The position numbers were made by a program, and so were the translations under genes. Shown piece after piece: positions 1 to 8,362 of a stretch of 64,000 bases of DNA. The notes below the pieces were generated by a model. The model did no database searches and was not told where the DNA came from. It saw nothing but the letters and a program-made list of their open reading frames with translations. Source of the stretch: Betaproteobacteria bacterium MOLA814 (lineage in GTDB: Bacteria > Pseudomonadota > Gammaproteobacteria > Burkholderiales > Burkholderiaceae_C); NCBI GenBank assembly GCA_000496475.1, contig AYMW01000002.1:434001-498000 (forward strand), written 5' to 3'. Numbering within the stretch: position 1 is the first letter of the stretch; every line of letters starts with the position of its first letter.

Positions 1-8
1 GCCTCACT

Positions 9-512
9 GTGAGCGACCACCAAGTCATCAACGTGCTCTTTTTGTGTACCCACAACGCTGCACGCAGCATCTTGGCAGAGGCCTGTTTGAACGACATGGG
101 CACAGGGCGTTTCAAGGCTTTTTCTGCAGGAAGCAGCCCGAGCGCCAACCAACACCCGCACCCCATGGCCTTGCACACGCTGACCCGTGCAGGCATAGCC
201 ACTGAAGGCCTAAGCAGCAAAAGCTGGGACGTATTCGCGCAAGCGGATGCGCCGGTCATGGACTTGGTGATTACGGTGTGCGACAACGCCGCTGGCGAGG
301 TCTGCCCCCATTTGCCAGGCCAACCAGCAACAGCGCACTGGGGCTATCCAGACCCGTCTGCAGTTGCAGGCTCACAGGACACCCAACGTGAAGCGTTTAG
401 ACAAATGCTGCACGCTGTGCGACGCAGGCTAGACCTGATGGTCAACCTACCCCAAAGTAGGCTGAGTGCATTGCTGTTACAACAAACAGCACGTGATCTG
501 GCACAACAGTGA
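9..512 (+). CDS. arsC: Arsenate reductase, low-molecular-weight phosphatase type
   Basis: Likely reduces arsenate to arsenite in the cytoplasm so that it can be exported. The 167-residue protein has the phosphatase loop CX5R (Cys13 to Arg19, CTHNAARS), a second cysteine pair (Cys91 and Cys99 in VCDNAAGEVCP) and the HWGYPDP segment with the general acid Asp115. This combination is typical of the LMWP-fold ArsC family and less so of true tyrosine phosphatases. I chose the GTG at 9, but the frame is open to the window edge, so the true start may lie outside. No arsenite pump or ArsR is visible downstream; such genes, if present, would be upstream of the window. Confidence 0.85.
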   Translation: MSDHQVINVLFLCTHNAARSILAEACLNDMGTGRFKAFSAGSSPSANQHPHPMALHTLTRAGIATEGLSSKSWDVFAQADAPVMDLVITVCDNAAGEVCPHLPGQPATAHWGYPDPSAVAGSQDTQREAFRQMLHAVRRRLDLMVNLPQSRLSALLLQQTARDLAQQ

Positions 513-562
513 GGATGCCGCGATGGGGCGCTTGGAATCTACGGCGCTGCGATCCATAAGCA

Positions 563-1048
563 TTAATCACGCAACCAACTCAGCGGCTCTATGGGCTGGA
601 CCGCGTAGACGGACAGACGCAATTCTGTCGCCATTTCCTCGGCTATCAACTGCGCCAGTTCAAAGGCGTCGTCAGGCGGAACAGTTTTTTGTTGGTAACC
701 CCAACCCAATTCGTACATGCGCTGCGTGTATTTGAATGGCACATAGCCAACGGCCCGCCCTTCTGCGGTTTCTATGGTTTTGTAGCATGTATCCATGGTG
801 GCTTTGAAAGGCGCTGGTGTTGCTTCTCCACCAGCCACGGCAATCATGACGGCTTCGTCAAAGCCTATGGTTTTGCGCATACCTTCATCAAATATTTGAT
901 CCAACACGTCGGTACACCGCATGGCCACGCGCACCTTGACCGCCCTCACCGCTTTCGAAGATCCTGTCAGGCGGACTGCATTTTCATAGGCCTTTCGAGC
1001 TTGCGCTTTGGGGCCAATTTTCTTGTTAAAAAAACTAAAAAATCCCAC
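563..1048 (-). CDS. Uncharacterised protein, second gene of a two-gene unit
   Basis: I do not recognise this 161-residue protein. It has a short hydrophobic, Phe-rich start (GFFSFFN), then a basic helical stretch, and no clear signal peptide or membrane span. The GTG start at 1048 is supported by an AGGAG (complement of 1056-1060) seven bases upstream. It lies 53 bases after the stop of the 1102-1923 gene on the same strand, so the two are probably co-transcribed. The reading frame and ribosome site argue that it is real; the function is unknown. Confidence 0.6.
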   Translation of the reverse strand: MGFFSFFNKKIGPKAQARKAYENAVRLTGSSKAVRAVKVRVAMRCTDVLDQIFDEGMRKTIGFDEAVMIAVAGGEATPAPFKATMDTCYKTIETAEGRAVGYVPFKYTQRMYELGWGYQQKTVPPDDAFELAQLIAEEMATELRLSVYAVQPIEPLSWLRD

Positions 1049-1101
1049 AACTTAACTCCTGTAGACCTCGAAGGCCGACCATTTATAAACCTGTTGATGG
1101 C

Positions 1102-1923
1102 TTACGCCTCTCGTGCAATTGTGTCCACAATGACACTGGCCTTGTACTCTGACACTTGCACCCACACAGCATCGGGTAACAGCTGCTTGATCAAGGTTCC
1201 CACGATTGGATGTGTGCCTATCCAACGCACTTTTGCAAGACTCACTGCGTTACGTCTCAACTCCTGCATAACACGGCGAACCATATCAACGTCGTTCACA
1301 AGCACCCACACGGGGGCCTTCAATGTGCTGAAACGAATGGTCATTGGCACAGGGCGATACGTGTACAAACCTGCACGAATAACACGCAGGCCGTTTGCAA
1401 TCAATTTTTTAGACAGCATGCCGCCGGAGCCAAAAGGCTCCAATACCAAGAAGCGCTCAACTTGCTCTTCTTTGCGCATCAACTTGTTGATGAGGTCGTC
1501 TAAACTGCCGGGCACGTTGGGTATCACCACGCTTTTGGTATGAAAGCTGTCTATGCCTTTGATATGACAAACCTCTGAAAGCGAAGCCGCCGCATGTGAG
1601 TCAAGTGCTGCAAACTTCAAGCGGTTGACCCGCAGCTTTAAGGCCACGCACAAGGCATCAAAAAACTCTAACGCATCTGGCGCGTCAGAACCAGATGCGA
1701 CCACAGTCAGCGCCGCTTTGTCTTTAATTGCATCCCACTCTGCAATCTCACGCAAGACCGCACGCTGTTCAGCGTCATTGGTCATCTCTATGCGCATAAC
1801 GGGTGCGTCGATGAGGCCAATGCCGGCTTCCTCGCACAACCGACTCAGATCGGACGCGATAAAACTTTTACGCTGGGCCCAATTGGGCGCAGTGACGATC
1901 AGGGTTGCGACTTGAGCGACCAT
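1102..1923 (-). CDS. Uncharacterised protein, first gene of a two-gene unit
   Basis: A 273-residue protein I cannot assign. It looks soluble: no signal peptide, no long hydrophobic segments, an alternating alpha/beta pattern with short beta-like strands (such as ALTVVASG and VWVLVNDV) and a Gly-rich turn (EPFGSGGM) near residue 165. The repeated strand-helix pattern could be a Rossmann-like or flavodoxin-like fold, but this is only an impression. It starts with ATG at 1923 with a weak purine-rich site upstream and is followed by the 563-1048 gene after 53 bases. Upstream lies an AT-rich 228-base spacer shared with the divergent FKBP gene. Confidence 0.6.
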   Translation of the reverse strand: MVAQVATLIVTAPNWAQRKSFIASDLSRLCEEAGIGLIDAPVMRIEMTNDAEQRAVLREIAEWDAIKDKAALTVVASGSDAPDALEFFDALCVALKLRVNRLKFAALDSHAAASLSEVCHIKGIDSFHTKSVVIPNVPGSLDDLINKLMRKEEQVERFLVLEPFGSGGMLSKKLIANGLRVIRAGLYTYRPVPMTIRFSTLKAPVWVLVNDVDMVRRVMQELRRNAVSLAKVRWIGTHPIVGTLIKQLLPDAVWVQVSEYKASVIVDTIAREA

Positions 1924-2151
1924 GTGCTAATTTTCTTTAGTAAATGGTTGGGGTATTTTGATGTCGATAAACAAATAATTTCTATCTATTGTAAGTTTGT
2001 TTTCAATGGCATTTCAGCAAGACTGGTGCGCGATGCGCACAACGGCAAACGCAGCACATGTGAAGCACCGACATAATAGAGGTCAAGATGTCTGGCTGAT
2101 GGCCAGCACCGGCGCTATACCCCATTACTTTTTTACATTGAAAGATCACCC

Positions 2152-2505
2152 ATGAATACAACACCATCTGGCTTGCAATACGACGACACCACGGTAGGAG
2201 AAGGCCCAGTGGCTGGCGTGGGTCAAGGTGTCGCCGTGCATTACACGGGCTGGCTGCTCGTTGACGGCGAACAAGGCGCCAAATTTGACTCCAGCAAAGA
2301 CCGTGGCGACCCACTAGAGTTTTCACTAGGCGCAGGCATGGTTATCAAAGGCTGGGACGAAGGCGTAGCCGGTATGCAAGTGGGCGGCGCGCGCACCCTG
2401 ATCATCCCGCCAGAACTGGGCTATGGCGCTCGTGGTGCCGGTGGCGTGATTCCACCCAATGCCACGTTGAAGTTCGATGTTGAACTGATGGCCATACGCG
2501 GCTAA
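2152..2505 (+). CDS. FKBP-type peptidyl-prolyl cis-trans isomerase
   Basis: Catalyses proline cis-trans isomerisation and so assists protein folding. The 117 residues form a single FKBP domain with the family landmarks VHYTGWL, KFDSS, FSLGAGMVIKGWDEG, GGARTLIIPPELGYG and a closing NATLKFDVELM. It has no signal peptide, so it is a small cytoplasmic one-domain FKBP of the usual length of about 110 to 118 residues. It begins at ATG 2152 without a strong Shine-Dalgarno sequence and is transcribed away from the 1923 gene. The convergent neighbour is the DCC-family gene. Confidence 0.95.
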   Translation: MNTTPSGLQYDDTTVGEGPVAGVGQGVAVHYTGWLLVDGEQGAKFDSSKDRGDPLEFSLGAGMVIKGWDEGVAGMQVGGARTLIIPPELGYGARGAGGVIPPNATLKFDVELMAIRG

Positions 2506-2531
2506 CAACAGCACCTGCAAGCCACTGCGTT

Positions 2532-2942
2532 TTATGACGTGGACTTGGCGCTTGTGTTGCGCAGCAAACGTTGCAAATGCGGGCGCAGATGCAAAAAACC
2601 CCGGTACATGACCTCAAGCACTGGGGTCACACCGGGTAAGCGGGCGAAACGCCCTAGCCATCGCCAGCCGGGCATGGCAAGCCACAAGGCTACAAAGGCG
2701 GCAGCACCACTTAACAACTGCCCATCTTTTTGGCGCACATGAAATCTAGCCATATAGAGAGCTTGCTCTTCGGCGCTGATGTCTTCGCCTCCCTTGCTCA
2801 CATCTAACCATTGCACAGGTTGCAGCGGTATGAGTGACTGATACACCCCAATTTCTCGGCGGCACAGTGGACACGCGCCGTCAAACAAGACGGTGAGTTC
2901 ATTGCATGGCGTGCTGTTGTCTGTGGCGGCTTGTGCAGTCAT
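2532..2942 (-). CDS. DCC-family thiol-disulfide oxidoreductase (DUF393)
   Basis: A small predicted thioredoxin-like protein of the DCC/DUF393 family, named for its conserved Asp-Cys-Cys. From ATG 2942 the motif is DGACPLC at residues 21-27, placing Cys24 and Cys27 in a CxxC pair after a beta strand (ELTVLF), as in thioredoxin folds. The rest is helical with Trp-rich and Leu-rich stretches (WLAMPGWRWLGRFARLPGV) common in this family. The frame is also open upstream to a TTG at 2963. The substrate is unknown. It is convergent with the FKBP gene and transcribed in the same direction as the flavin split-barrel gene 60 bases upstream. Confidence 0.85.
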   Translation of the reverse strand: MTAQAATDNSTPCNELTVLFDGACPLCRREIGVYQSLIPLQPVQWLDVSKGGEDISAEEQALYMARFHVRQKDGQLLSGAAAFVALWLAMPGWRWLGRFARLPGVTPVLEVMYRGFLHLRPHLQRLLRNTSAKSTS

Positions 2943-3001
2943 ATTGATGGTCTCTGGTGGCAAAGTGGTTTTACAGTTAACACGCTGTTGACGTTACGTC
3001 T

Positions 3002-3604
3002 TTAAGGCACCAGCCATTGCCAAGCATCCGCTTGTAGTGTGGCCCGCCTATGTCCGCTTGGTGCCAGCTCTAGCCAGTCCATGACAACAACCTGCAGGGT
3101 AATGATGGCGAGGTTGTGCTGCTGTGGGGACTGTGGGTCAACCAACACCTCAGCTGTGGTGGCTGTATCGCCCAGCACGTCACCAGGCGCGAGCAGCGAC
3201 ACATAGTCACCTGCCGCCCTGGACTGGCGCACCTTGGCCCAGGCTGCATCGACTTCAGGCCCGCTGCGCTGCACAGTGGCAACGGCACTTACTCTGAGCT
3301 GCCAGCTCAACCGTTTGCTCCAAAATGTCAGCGCAGCGCTCGGGTTGTCGTTCAACTCGGCCACTTTGGGGCTGCGACTGTCCGTATAAAGGTGAAATGT
3401 ACGCGCCAGCGTATCCACGCCCCGCAACACCACCATGCGTGCTTGCGGCTGAGCCTGTTGATCGACCGAGCTCAGCAGCGGTGTGCGCCACTCGTGGTGG
3501 CGGTCGTGGGGGGCACGCTGCAACTCCAGCCATATACGTTGGCGAATATCTGATGCGGTGACAGGGGTTGTTTGCAAATTGTTCAATCCAACTGACGCGT
3601 CCAA
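3002..3604 (-). CDS. Pyridoxamine 5'-phosphate oxidase-like flavin protein
   Basis: Member of the FMN-binding split-barrel (PNPOx-like) superfamily, about 200 residues. Landmarks are the early HEWRTPLLSSV segment, QARMVVLRGVD, LYTDSRSPKVAEL and ALTFWSKRLSWQLRVSA, which match the N-terminal flavin-binding barrel of PNPOx relatives. The canonical PNPOx C-terminus is absent, so true pyridoxal phosphate synthesis is unlikely; an uncharacterised flavin reductase or cofactor-binding role is more probable. No ATG is available near the N-terminus; the TTG at 3604 is the best start and lacks a clear ribosome site, so the start is uncertain. Confidence 0.8.
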   Translation of the reverse strand: MDASVGLNNLQTTPVTASDIRQRIWLELQRAPHDRHHEWRTPLLSSVDQQAQPQARMVVLRGVDTLARTFHLYTDSRSPKVAELNDNPSAALTFWSKRLSWQLRVSAVATVQRSGPEVDAAWAKVRQSRAAGDYVSLLAPGDVLGDTATTAEVLVDPQSPQQHNLAIITLQVVVMDWLELAPSGHRRATLQADAWQWLVP

Positions 3605-3802
3605 GTAGACACAATATGTTTATTACAAGCGCAATCGCTGTTAAACCTAGGGATAACCATATGACGTTGTTGGTCATAGACCCAGAGGCAACGCATAAAT
3701 TACCCTGTGCTTATATGCTTAATAAGCTGGGAATAGCAAGTCTTCTTGGTTTAAATTGTGTGTATGGCCCTGTATGTGGTCCGATAAAATTAAAGGTTGA
3801 AC

Positions 3803-4441
3803 GTGTTAGAAACCATCTGTGACGTCATGCTCGATGCATACAAAAGAAACTGGATTACGAGCCGGGATGGCAATGTCAGTATTCGTCATCACGACAGAGA
3901 CCACTTTTACATCACGCCAAGCGGCATCCGCAAACAAACACTGCAACCCGATCAATTTAAGAAAATAAAGATCAAGCCCACTGATTCCAACCAAGTTGGC
4001 GAATGGGAAGAAATGGCTTACACCGACATTAGTAGCAAGCTGACACCGTCGGGTGAAATACCGCTGCATTTTGGTTTGCAACAAAACATGGGGCAACACC
4101 ACAATGATGTTCGTGTCGTGGTGCATGTGCACCCTACCTACTGCATTGCCGCCATGCACGCGGGCATAGATCTGTCGACCATCAGCGATTCGTTCCCAGA
4201 ACTCAACCGATACACCAAGGTGGCACCCAATGTGGGCGATGTAGCCCCAACCAGCCAACAGCTTGCCGATGAGTGTTTCAACAATTTGGCGTTGAAGGCT
4301 GACGGGCATATAGGTTACGATATTGTCGGCATAAAAGGGCACGGCGTCGTAGCAATTGACACCAGTCCATGGCGTGCCTACGAGCACATTGAGCGTTTAG
4401 AGCATATTTGCAAGATTGTTCTGGCCAGCAAGAATTTTTAA
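3803..4441 (+). CDS. Class II aldolase/adducin family protein
   Basis: Predicted zinc-dependent aldolase or epimerase of the class II aldolase/adducin fold (L-fuculose-phosphate aldolase relatives). The 213-residue chain has the early WITSRDGNVSIR segment (Gly-Asn-Val-Ser binding loop), the paired metal ligands in VHVHPTY and a third histidine in KGHGVVA. AAAGG at 3792-3796 sits six bases before GTG 3803; a TTG at 3797 would overlap that site, so I prefer 3803. The substrate is not predictable. The leader and first third are more AT-rich than the neighbours, which may indicate acquisition by transfer. The cytochrome c gene starts 15 bases after its stop, suggesting co-transcription. Confidence 0.8.
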   Translation: MLETICDVMLDAYKRNWITSRDGNVSIRHHDRDHFYITPSGIRKQTLQPDQFKKIKIKPTDSNQVGEWEEMAYTDISSKLTPSGEIPLHFGLQQNMGQHHNDVRVVVHVHPTYCIAAMHAGIDLSTISDSFPELNRYTKVAPNVGDVAPTSQQLADECFNNLALKADGHIGYDIVGIKGHGVVAIDTSPWRAYEHIERLEHICKIVLASKNF

Positions 4442-4455
4442 AGAAAGAAACCAAC

Positions 4456-4755
4456 GTGAAAACATTAACCGCATTGGCATTGTCCGTTCTCCTCATGACA
4501 CCAGCCATAGCTGCCGACGTAAACGCCGGAAAAGCCAAATACGCGACCTGTATGGGTTGCCATGGTGCCAAAGGACAAGGCGGTATGGGCCCAGCGCTGG
4601 CTGGACAAACCACAGCTGCCATCGAAATGAAACTGAAAAAATACCGCAACAAAGAAAAAATTGGTGCACAAAGTGCGCTGATGTGGGGTATGTCAGCTGG
4701 CCTGAGTGATGCTGACATTTCAAATCTAGCGGCATACACGGCGTCGCTTAAATAA
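4456..4755 (+). CDS. Small class I c-type cytochrome, periplasmic
   Basis: A 99-residue precursor with a signal peptide (KTLTALALSVLLMTPAIAA, cleavage likely after Ala20) and one haem site CMGCH (Cys32, Cys35, His36). A methionine in LMWGMSAGL (Met79 or Met76) is the likely sixth haem ligand, and the C-terminus LSDADISNLAAYTASL is the usual terminal helix of cytochrome c-553/c4-type domains. It probably carries single electrons in the periplasm. The GTG at 4456 is chosen because it begins the signal peptide; an upstream extension to 4408 overlaps the aldolase gene and is unlikely. The electron partner is not encoded nearby. Confidence 0.9.
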   Translation: MKTLTALALSVLLMTPAIAADVNAGKAKYATCMGCHGAKGQGGMGPALAGQTTAAIEMKLKKYRNKEKIGAQSALMWGMSAGLSDADISNLAAYTASLK

Positions 4756-4790
4756 AGCAACGTCTATTGAGTATCTTGATTACAACCACA

Positions 4791-4840
4791 CAACCCAAGT
4801 ACAACCCTTTGCATTTGGGTTGCGCTGAAGTGGTTTTTTT
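4791..4840 (+). terminator. Possible terminator after the cytochrome gene
   Basis: CAACCCAA at 4791-4798 pairs perfectly with TTGGGTTG at 4815-4822, with a 16-base loop. A run of seven T residues lies at 4834-4840, twelve bases after the stem. The long loop and the gap to the T run make this a poor match to a standard intrinsic terminator. Confidence 0.3.
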
Positions 4841-4934
4841 CAACTGTCTTACCCAGCAATACACTGTCGCATCGTGCGTTCATTGACCCGCACGCGTTTC
4901 GCGTGGCTGCCAACAAAACTGTCTAACAGCTCTA

Positions 4935-4964
4935 TTGTTTGGCTGACACACTTTTGCCAAACAA
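4935..4964. repeat. 9-bp inverted repeat
   Basis: TTGTTTGGC at 4935-4943 and GCCAAACAA at 4956-4964 are perfect complements with a 12-base spacer. No T run follows on either strand. It could be a hairpin or a protein-binding site; nothing nearby decides between these. Confidence 0.5.
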
Positions 4965-5234
4965 ATTCCCCTGATCATTTGTCGTATCTGCGTGGCCACG
5001 CCACGAACCCAAGTGCCGTTTACAAGGCCGCACTGAACGACAATCGGCAGCGTTGTACCGGGCAACACATGATTCACAACAGAAACATATGGAATGACCC
5101 CTTGCTAACCAAGCAAGATCGCGGATAAATCAGGCCACCAACCACCAACGGCTGCCGTGATGGACGGCTAGAAACAACCCACTATGTTTCAAGACGTTTT
5201 CTAAAACACCGCCTTTATAGACGATGATGCTTGT

Positions 5235-6407
5235 ATGCAAATACATTCACCGTTGATCAAGTGGGAAGAGACTGGCCAGAGTTATGAGGCTGTGTGGCGC
5301 TCGCCCACGCAAGCCATGCCCACCAACATAGTGGTAGCTGACGATACGCTCAGTGCCGACAAAGCTTATAAGCTGATCAAAAGCGGCACTGGGCTGCTGT
5401 GGCGCGGCGACTTTCACAATGCCCGTCAGTTGGTGCTAGCGCTGGCACGGCGCTTAGACAGAAAACCCAGGGGGCGGACGCCAAAAACAGGCAACATCCC
5501 GCACGTTCAGAACAACACGGTTGCATTGACGCGCGCCGCGTTTTCACAGCACCGAGCAACACAGGAGCGACGCGCCGTGATGCTGGGGCGTGTGTTGCTT
5601 CAATTTGAGGCCGATCACAGCTTGAAGCTGCGCCGCGCACCAGATGCCCGAGTTGCCATCACGCAAGCGTGGGGAGCGCCAGATGGCAACTTATCGGTTG
5701 CGTCCATCAAAGACTTACAAGGCATGATTGGCGCTCACGAATGGCAAAAAAAGGGTGTGATCATTCCATTTCTAGGCGCCAGCATTCACCCGCACTACGG
5801 CGTGTACTCTCCGCTGCGGGGAGAGTACATTGCACTCATTGCCGCCGCTGCGCTCAGCCCAGAAGCAACGACCTTGGCCTTTGATATTGGCACAGGCACT
5901 GGTGTCATCGCCGCCGTCTTGGCTAAACGCGGTGTACAAAAAATTGTAGCCACAGACATAGAGCCACGGGCTATCAAGTGCGCCCAAGACAACCTCACGC
6001 GTTTGGGCTTTGGTCAACAAATCGATGTTGTGACCGCCAACTTGTTTCCACCTGGTCGCGCAGCGCTCATTGTGTGTAACCCACCTTGGCTGCCAACACC
6101 TGCAAACGCAACCATAGAGCGTGCGGTGTACGACCCGGACAGTGCCATGTTGCGTGCGTTCTTGAGTGGTTTGTCATCACACTTGACACCGGGCGGTGAA
6201 GGCTGGTTGGTCTTGTCTGACCTGGCCGAGCACTTGGGCTTGCGCAGTCGCGAGGAATTGATGGCTTGGGTTGCTGAATCTGGACTGCGAGTGCTTGACA
6301 GGCATGACGCGCACCCCACCCACCCAAAATCCGCAGACCCAGGCGACCCTTTGTTTGTTGCGCGCAGCAAAGAGGTGACCTCACTGTGGCGTCTGTCGCC
6401 AGTCTAG
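5235..6407 (+). CDS. Class I SAM-dependent methyltransferase, PrmC/MTS-like
   Basis: A 390-residue protein. Residues 210-350 form an S-adenosylmethionine-dependent methyltransferase domain: motif I DIGTGTG (217-223), acidic ribose-binding residue in VATDIEP (about 241), and the NPPW catalytic motif (282-285). NPPY/W motifs occur in enzymes that methylate amide or amino nitrogens, such as PrmC, PrmB and RsmC, so the target is probably a glutamine side chain or a nucleobase. The N-terminal 200 residues contain a conserved-looking block (ADDTLSADKAYKLIKSGTG) that may recognise the substrate. It is monocistronic and convergent with the Stealth gene. The exact substrate is unknown. Confidence 0.8.
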   Translation: MQIHSPLIKWEETGQSYEAVWRSPTQAMPTNIVVADDTLSADKAYKLIKSGTGLLWRGDFHNARQLVLALARRLDRKPRGRTPKTGNIPHVQNNTVALTRAAFSQHRATQERRAVMLGRVLLQFEADHSLKLRRAPDARVAITQAWGAPDGNLSVASIKDLQGMIGAHEWQKKGVIIPFLGASIHPHYGVYSPLRGEYIALIAAAALSPEATTLAFDIGTGTGVIAAVLAKRGVQKIVATDIEPRAIKCAQDNLTRLGFGQQIDVVTANLFPPGRAALIVCNPPWLPTPANATIERAVYDPDSAMLRAFLSGLSSHLTPGGEGWLVLSDLAEHLGLRSREELMAWVAESGLRVLDRHDAHPTHPKSADPGDPLFVARSKEVTSLWRLSPV

Positions 6408-6460
6408 AACTTGCGCAATAGCCACGACACCCACGAGGTGGCCGTCTGGAATCCTTGCCG

Positions 6461-7471
6461 TTAGGCCAACTCGTTGGTGACGTCCATCAGCTCGAAAGAC
6501 GATGGCTCTGGCAGCAATGAAGACAGCGTTCGCGAGACACGCTGCAAGCGGGGATCGTCTAACTGGGCCTCGTCGCAGGTGTCATTCAGGCAAAAGAACG
6601 GCAACTCGCCAAACTCACCCAACAACTTATCAAATTGCTTGTGTGCGCCAGGCTCACCCGTGCTGATATGCATAGGGTTCAAAATAATTTGCTCTGCATA
6701 GCCTTGGAGCACCATCCAACGAGGCACCAAATCTGGAACAATGGCTGGGCACTGCCATGACCTGAATGCCGTGGAGCGCACACGCTCAAACAACTCTGAA
6801 GCGATCACTTCCAGCTCGAACATCGCACTTTTAATCATCGGGCGTGGTGCATGTGAGTAGACGCGCGCGTCATGCCGGTAGTTTGGGTAGCGTTGTGACA
6901 ACCAATTTTTTGACAAAATAGAGGCGTTCACCAAGGCTGTTTCGTTGGGCTGAAAATGTGAGAAATTGGGCACAGTCATGTGCTCGGTAAACACCTTTAA
7001 CCGGTCGCCAAACCACCAGTCAATATCGACAGTTTTACCAAAAAAAACGTCGTCATTCAGATACAGAAAACGCTCTGACAAACCCGGTATGAGGTGCAAG
7101 TACGATTCAATGTTGCCTGAGTCGAATACGGCACCTGCAGTTGGCGCCATGAGACTTGCATGGTCAACCAAGGTGATGCGGTCTGATGGCTGCAGCCACT
7201 TTGGAACTTGTCCGTCGGTGACAAGATAAATATGGCCATGGTCTGGGAAAAATTTTTCAAGTGCCCGTAAATTAAACAACAACTCACCGTTGTCGCGGTA
7301 ACGACCCGCCACATTACCAAATACGGCTAATTCATTCGGGTTGTCCTGAATCCAAGCCTTATAAGCGACGTGCCGCTTGGCTTGCCACACGGGGTCTGAA
7401 CCGTCTACCCACAGGTAGACGATATCGATTTGTTCTTTCAAACCAATTGCATACGCGCTACTGACTTGCAT
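6461..7471 (-). CDS. Stealth-family sugar-phosphate transferase
   Basis: Belongs to the Stealth family, whose characterised members are hexose- or GlcNAc-1-phosphate transferases that build phosphodiester-linked capsular or cell-wall polysaccharides; human GNPTAB is a relative. Conserved region 1 is residues 16-27 (DIVYLWVDGSDP). Region 2 spans about 57-145, with RYRDNGELLFNLRALEKFFP, YLVTDGQVPKWL and LSERFLYLNDDVFFG, including the catalytic-type aspartates of LNDD. The 336-residue length fits bacterial members. It has no signal peptide and would act at the cytoplasmic face. No other capsule, glycosyltransferase or export gene is visible near it, so its polysaccharide cannot be named. Confidence 0.88.
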   Translation of the reverse strand: MQVSSAYAIGLKEQIDIVYLWVDGSDPVWQAKRHVAYKAWIQDNPNELAVFGNVAGRYRDNGELLFNLRALEKFFPDHGHIYLVTDGQVPKWLQPSDRITLVDHASLMAPTAGAVFDSGNIESYLHLIPGLSERFLYLNDDVFFGKTVDIDWWFGDRLKVFTEHMTVPNFSHFQPNETALVNASILSKNWLSQRYPNYRHDARVYSHAPRPMIKSAMFELEVIASELFERVRSTAFRSWQCPAIVPDLVPRWMVLQGYAEQIILNPMHISTGEPGAHKQFDKLLGEFGELPFFCLNDTCDEAQLDDPRLQRVSRTLSSLLPEPSSFELMDVTNELA

Positions 7472-7948
7472 GGTCTACCCCCATGCACACACGAGTCTGG
7501 ATTGGTATTGCTGGACTCCGATCATCGACAGCTCTGTTATGTTGTTCGTTGTGCATTGGCGTATCTGGCGGGTTTGTGTCTGCTTGGCTGTTGCGCTGCA
7601 GTTGTTAGCGCCCAGCCATACAGCTTGTAATGAATCTGTGGGAATTTATAAATAATTTTAACAGTTGGCCAGACCGTTACGCTTGGGGCTAGCCCTGATC
7701 TCAACAGGCTTAATTCATGTGGCTAATACGACAATGGCAGCGTTGTAGGCTAGGCATTGACACATACAGCGCCAATAAGAACAGCCATGCATGTAAGCCT
7801 GAAGATATTGAATGGCAACAGTCCGATTTTTAGATGTTGTTTGACCTAACTCAAACGCAACCAAGCCACCCGCTGTAAAAAACGCTTGCGTTAGCACATA
7901 CCGCCAAGTTTGACGGCAAGGCAACGAGGACATGTGCCGCCCAATGCA
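7472..7948. other. 477-base intergenic region
   Basis: Separates the start of the Stealth gene from the stop of the NTF2-like gene. Short open frames on both strands (such as 7715-7933 minus and 7430-7630 plus) are Cys- and Leu-rich, lack ribosome sites and match nothing I recognise. The segment near 7650-7670 is AT-rich and could hold the Stealth promoter, but no clear -35/-10 pair stands out. Confidence 0.6.
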
Positions 7949-8362
7949 CTAGCTTTGGTCTGCGCTCACAGGATAAACAACTTGGCTCACTGCGAATATT
8001 TTCCAATTGCCAGACGTTTTGGTTAACGCGTAAAAAACATCGTAGTTCTCTATAACACTGCCATCTTGCCTAACCCTGGTGCCTGAGCTGGTGACGTGCG
8101 CTTTGTTGCCATTGACACCCGCTACCGTCGACGTGATGTTGACCGTCGTGTGCCAGCCAGTCTCTTCCATCATGTGTTTGGGCGATATGGGAAACTCGCT
8201 GCACAAACTGGTATGGCCGTCACTGATGAGCGAGAGAGGGTACGCAATTGTGGCATTGATACCGTCCATATCATTGGCCAAGAAACACTGCAGATAAGCG
8301 TCAATTGCTTGGCTTACTTCGACCTCGAGTTCAGCCCGGGTTGTCACGTGTGGTGTAGTCAT
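7949..8362 (-). CDS. NTF2/SnoaL-like fold protein
   Basis: A 137-residue protein with the look of the NTF2-like (SnoaL) cone-shaped fold: an N-terminal helix (EVSQAIDAYLQCFLANDMDGINATIAYP) followed by alternating strands ending in YALTKTSGNWKIFAVSQVVYP. Such proteins include small-molecule isomerases and orphan binding domains, so the function is open. ATG 8362 begins the conserved helix; the frame is open a further 68 residues to 8566, but that extension is Cys-rich and non-homologous in appearance. No strong ribosome site is seen. Flanked by two long spacers. Confidence 0.6.
   Translation of the reverse strand: MTTPHVTTRAELEVEVSQAIDAYLQCFLANDMDGINATIAYPLSLISDGHTSLCSEFPISPKHMMEETGWHTTVNITSTVAGVNGNKAHVTSSGTRVRQDGSVIENYDVFYALTKTSGNWKIFAVSQVVYPVSADQS

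Larger units (their letters stand above)
4756..5234. other. 479-base intergenic region
   Basis: No recognisable gene. It contains an 8-bp inverted repeat followed at a distance by a T run (4791-4840), and a 9-bp inverted repeat at 4935-4964. A plus-strand open frame at 4874-5128 encodes 84 residues with no familiar pattern or ribosome site. The last 25 bases, TATAG-containing, lead into the methyltransferase gene. Confidence 0.6.

Noticed and set aside
689-1543. 284-residue plus-strand frame
   Set aside because: Opposes the two linked unknown genes; its translation has the random Ser/Thr/Cys mix of a shadow and no ribosome site.
3255-3677. 140-residue minus-strand frame overlapping the flavin split-barrel gene
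   Set aside because: Out of frame with the clear PNPOx-like motifs; no recognisable domain.
4874-5128. 84-residue frame in the long spacer after cytochrome c
   Set aside because: No ribosome site, no recognisable pattern and unusual composition; treated as non-coding.
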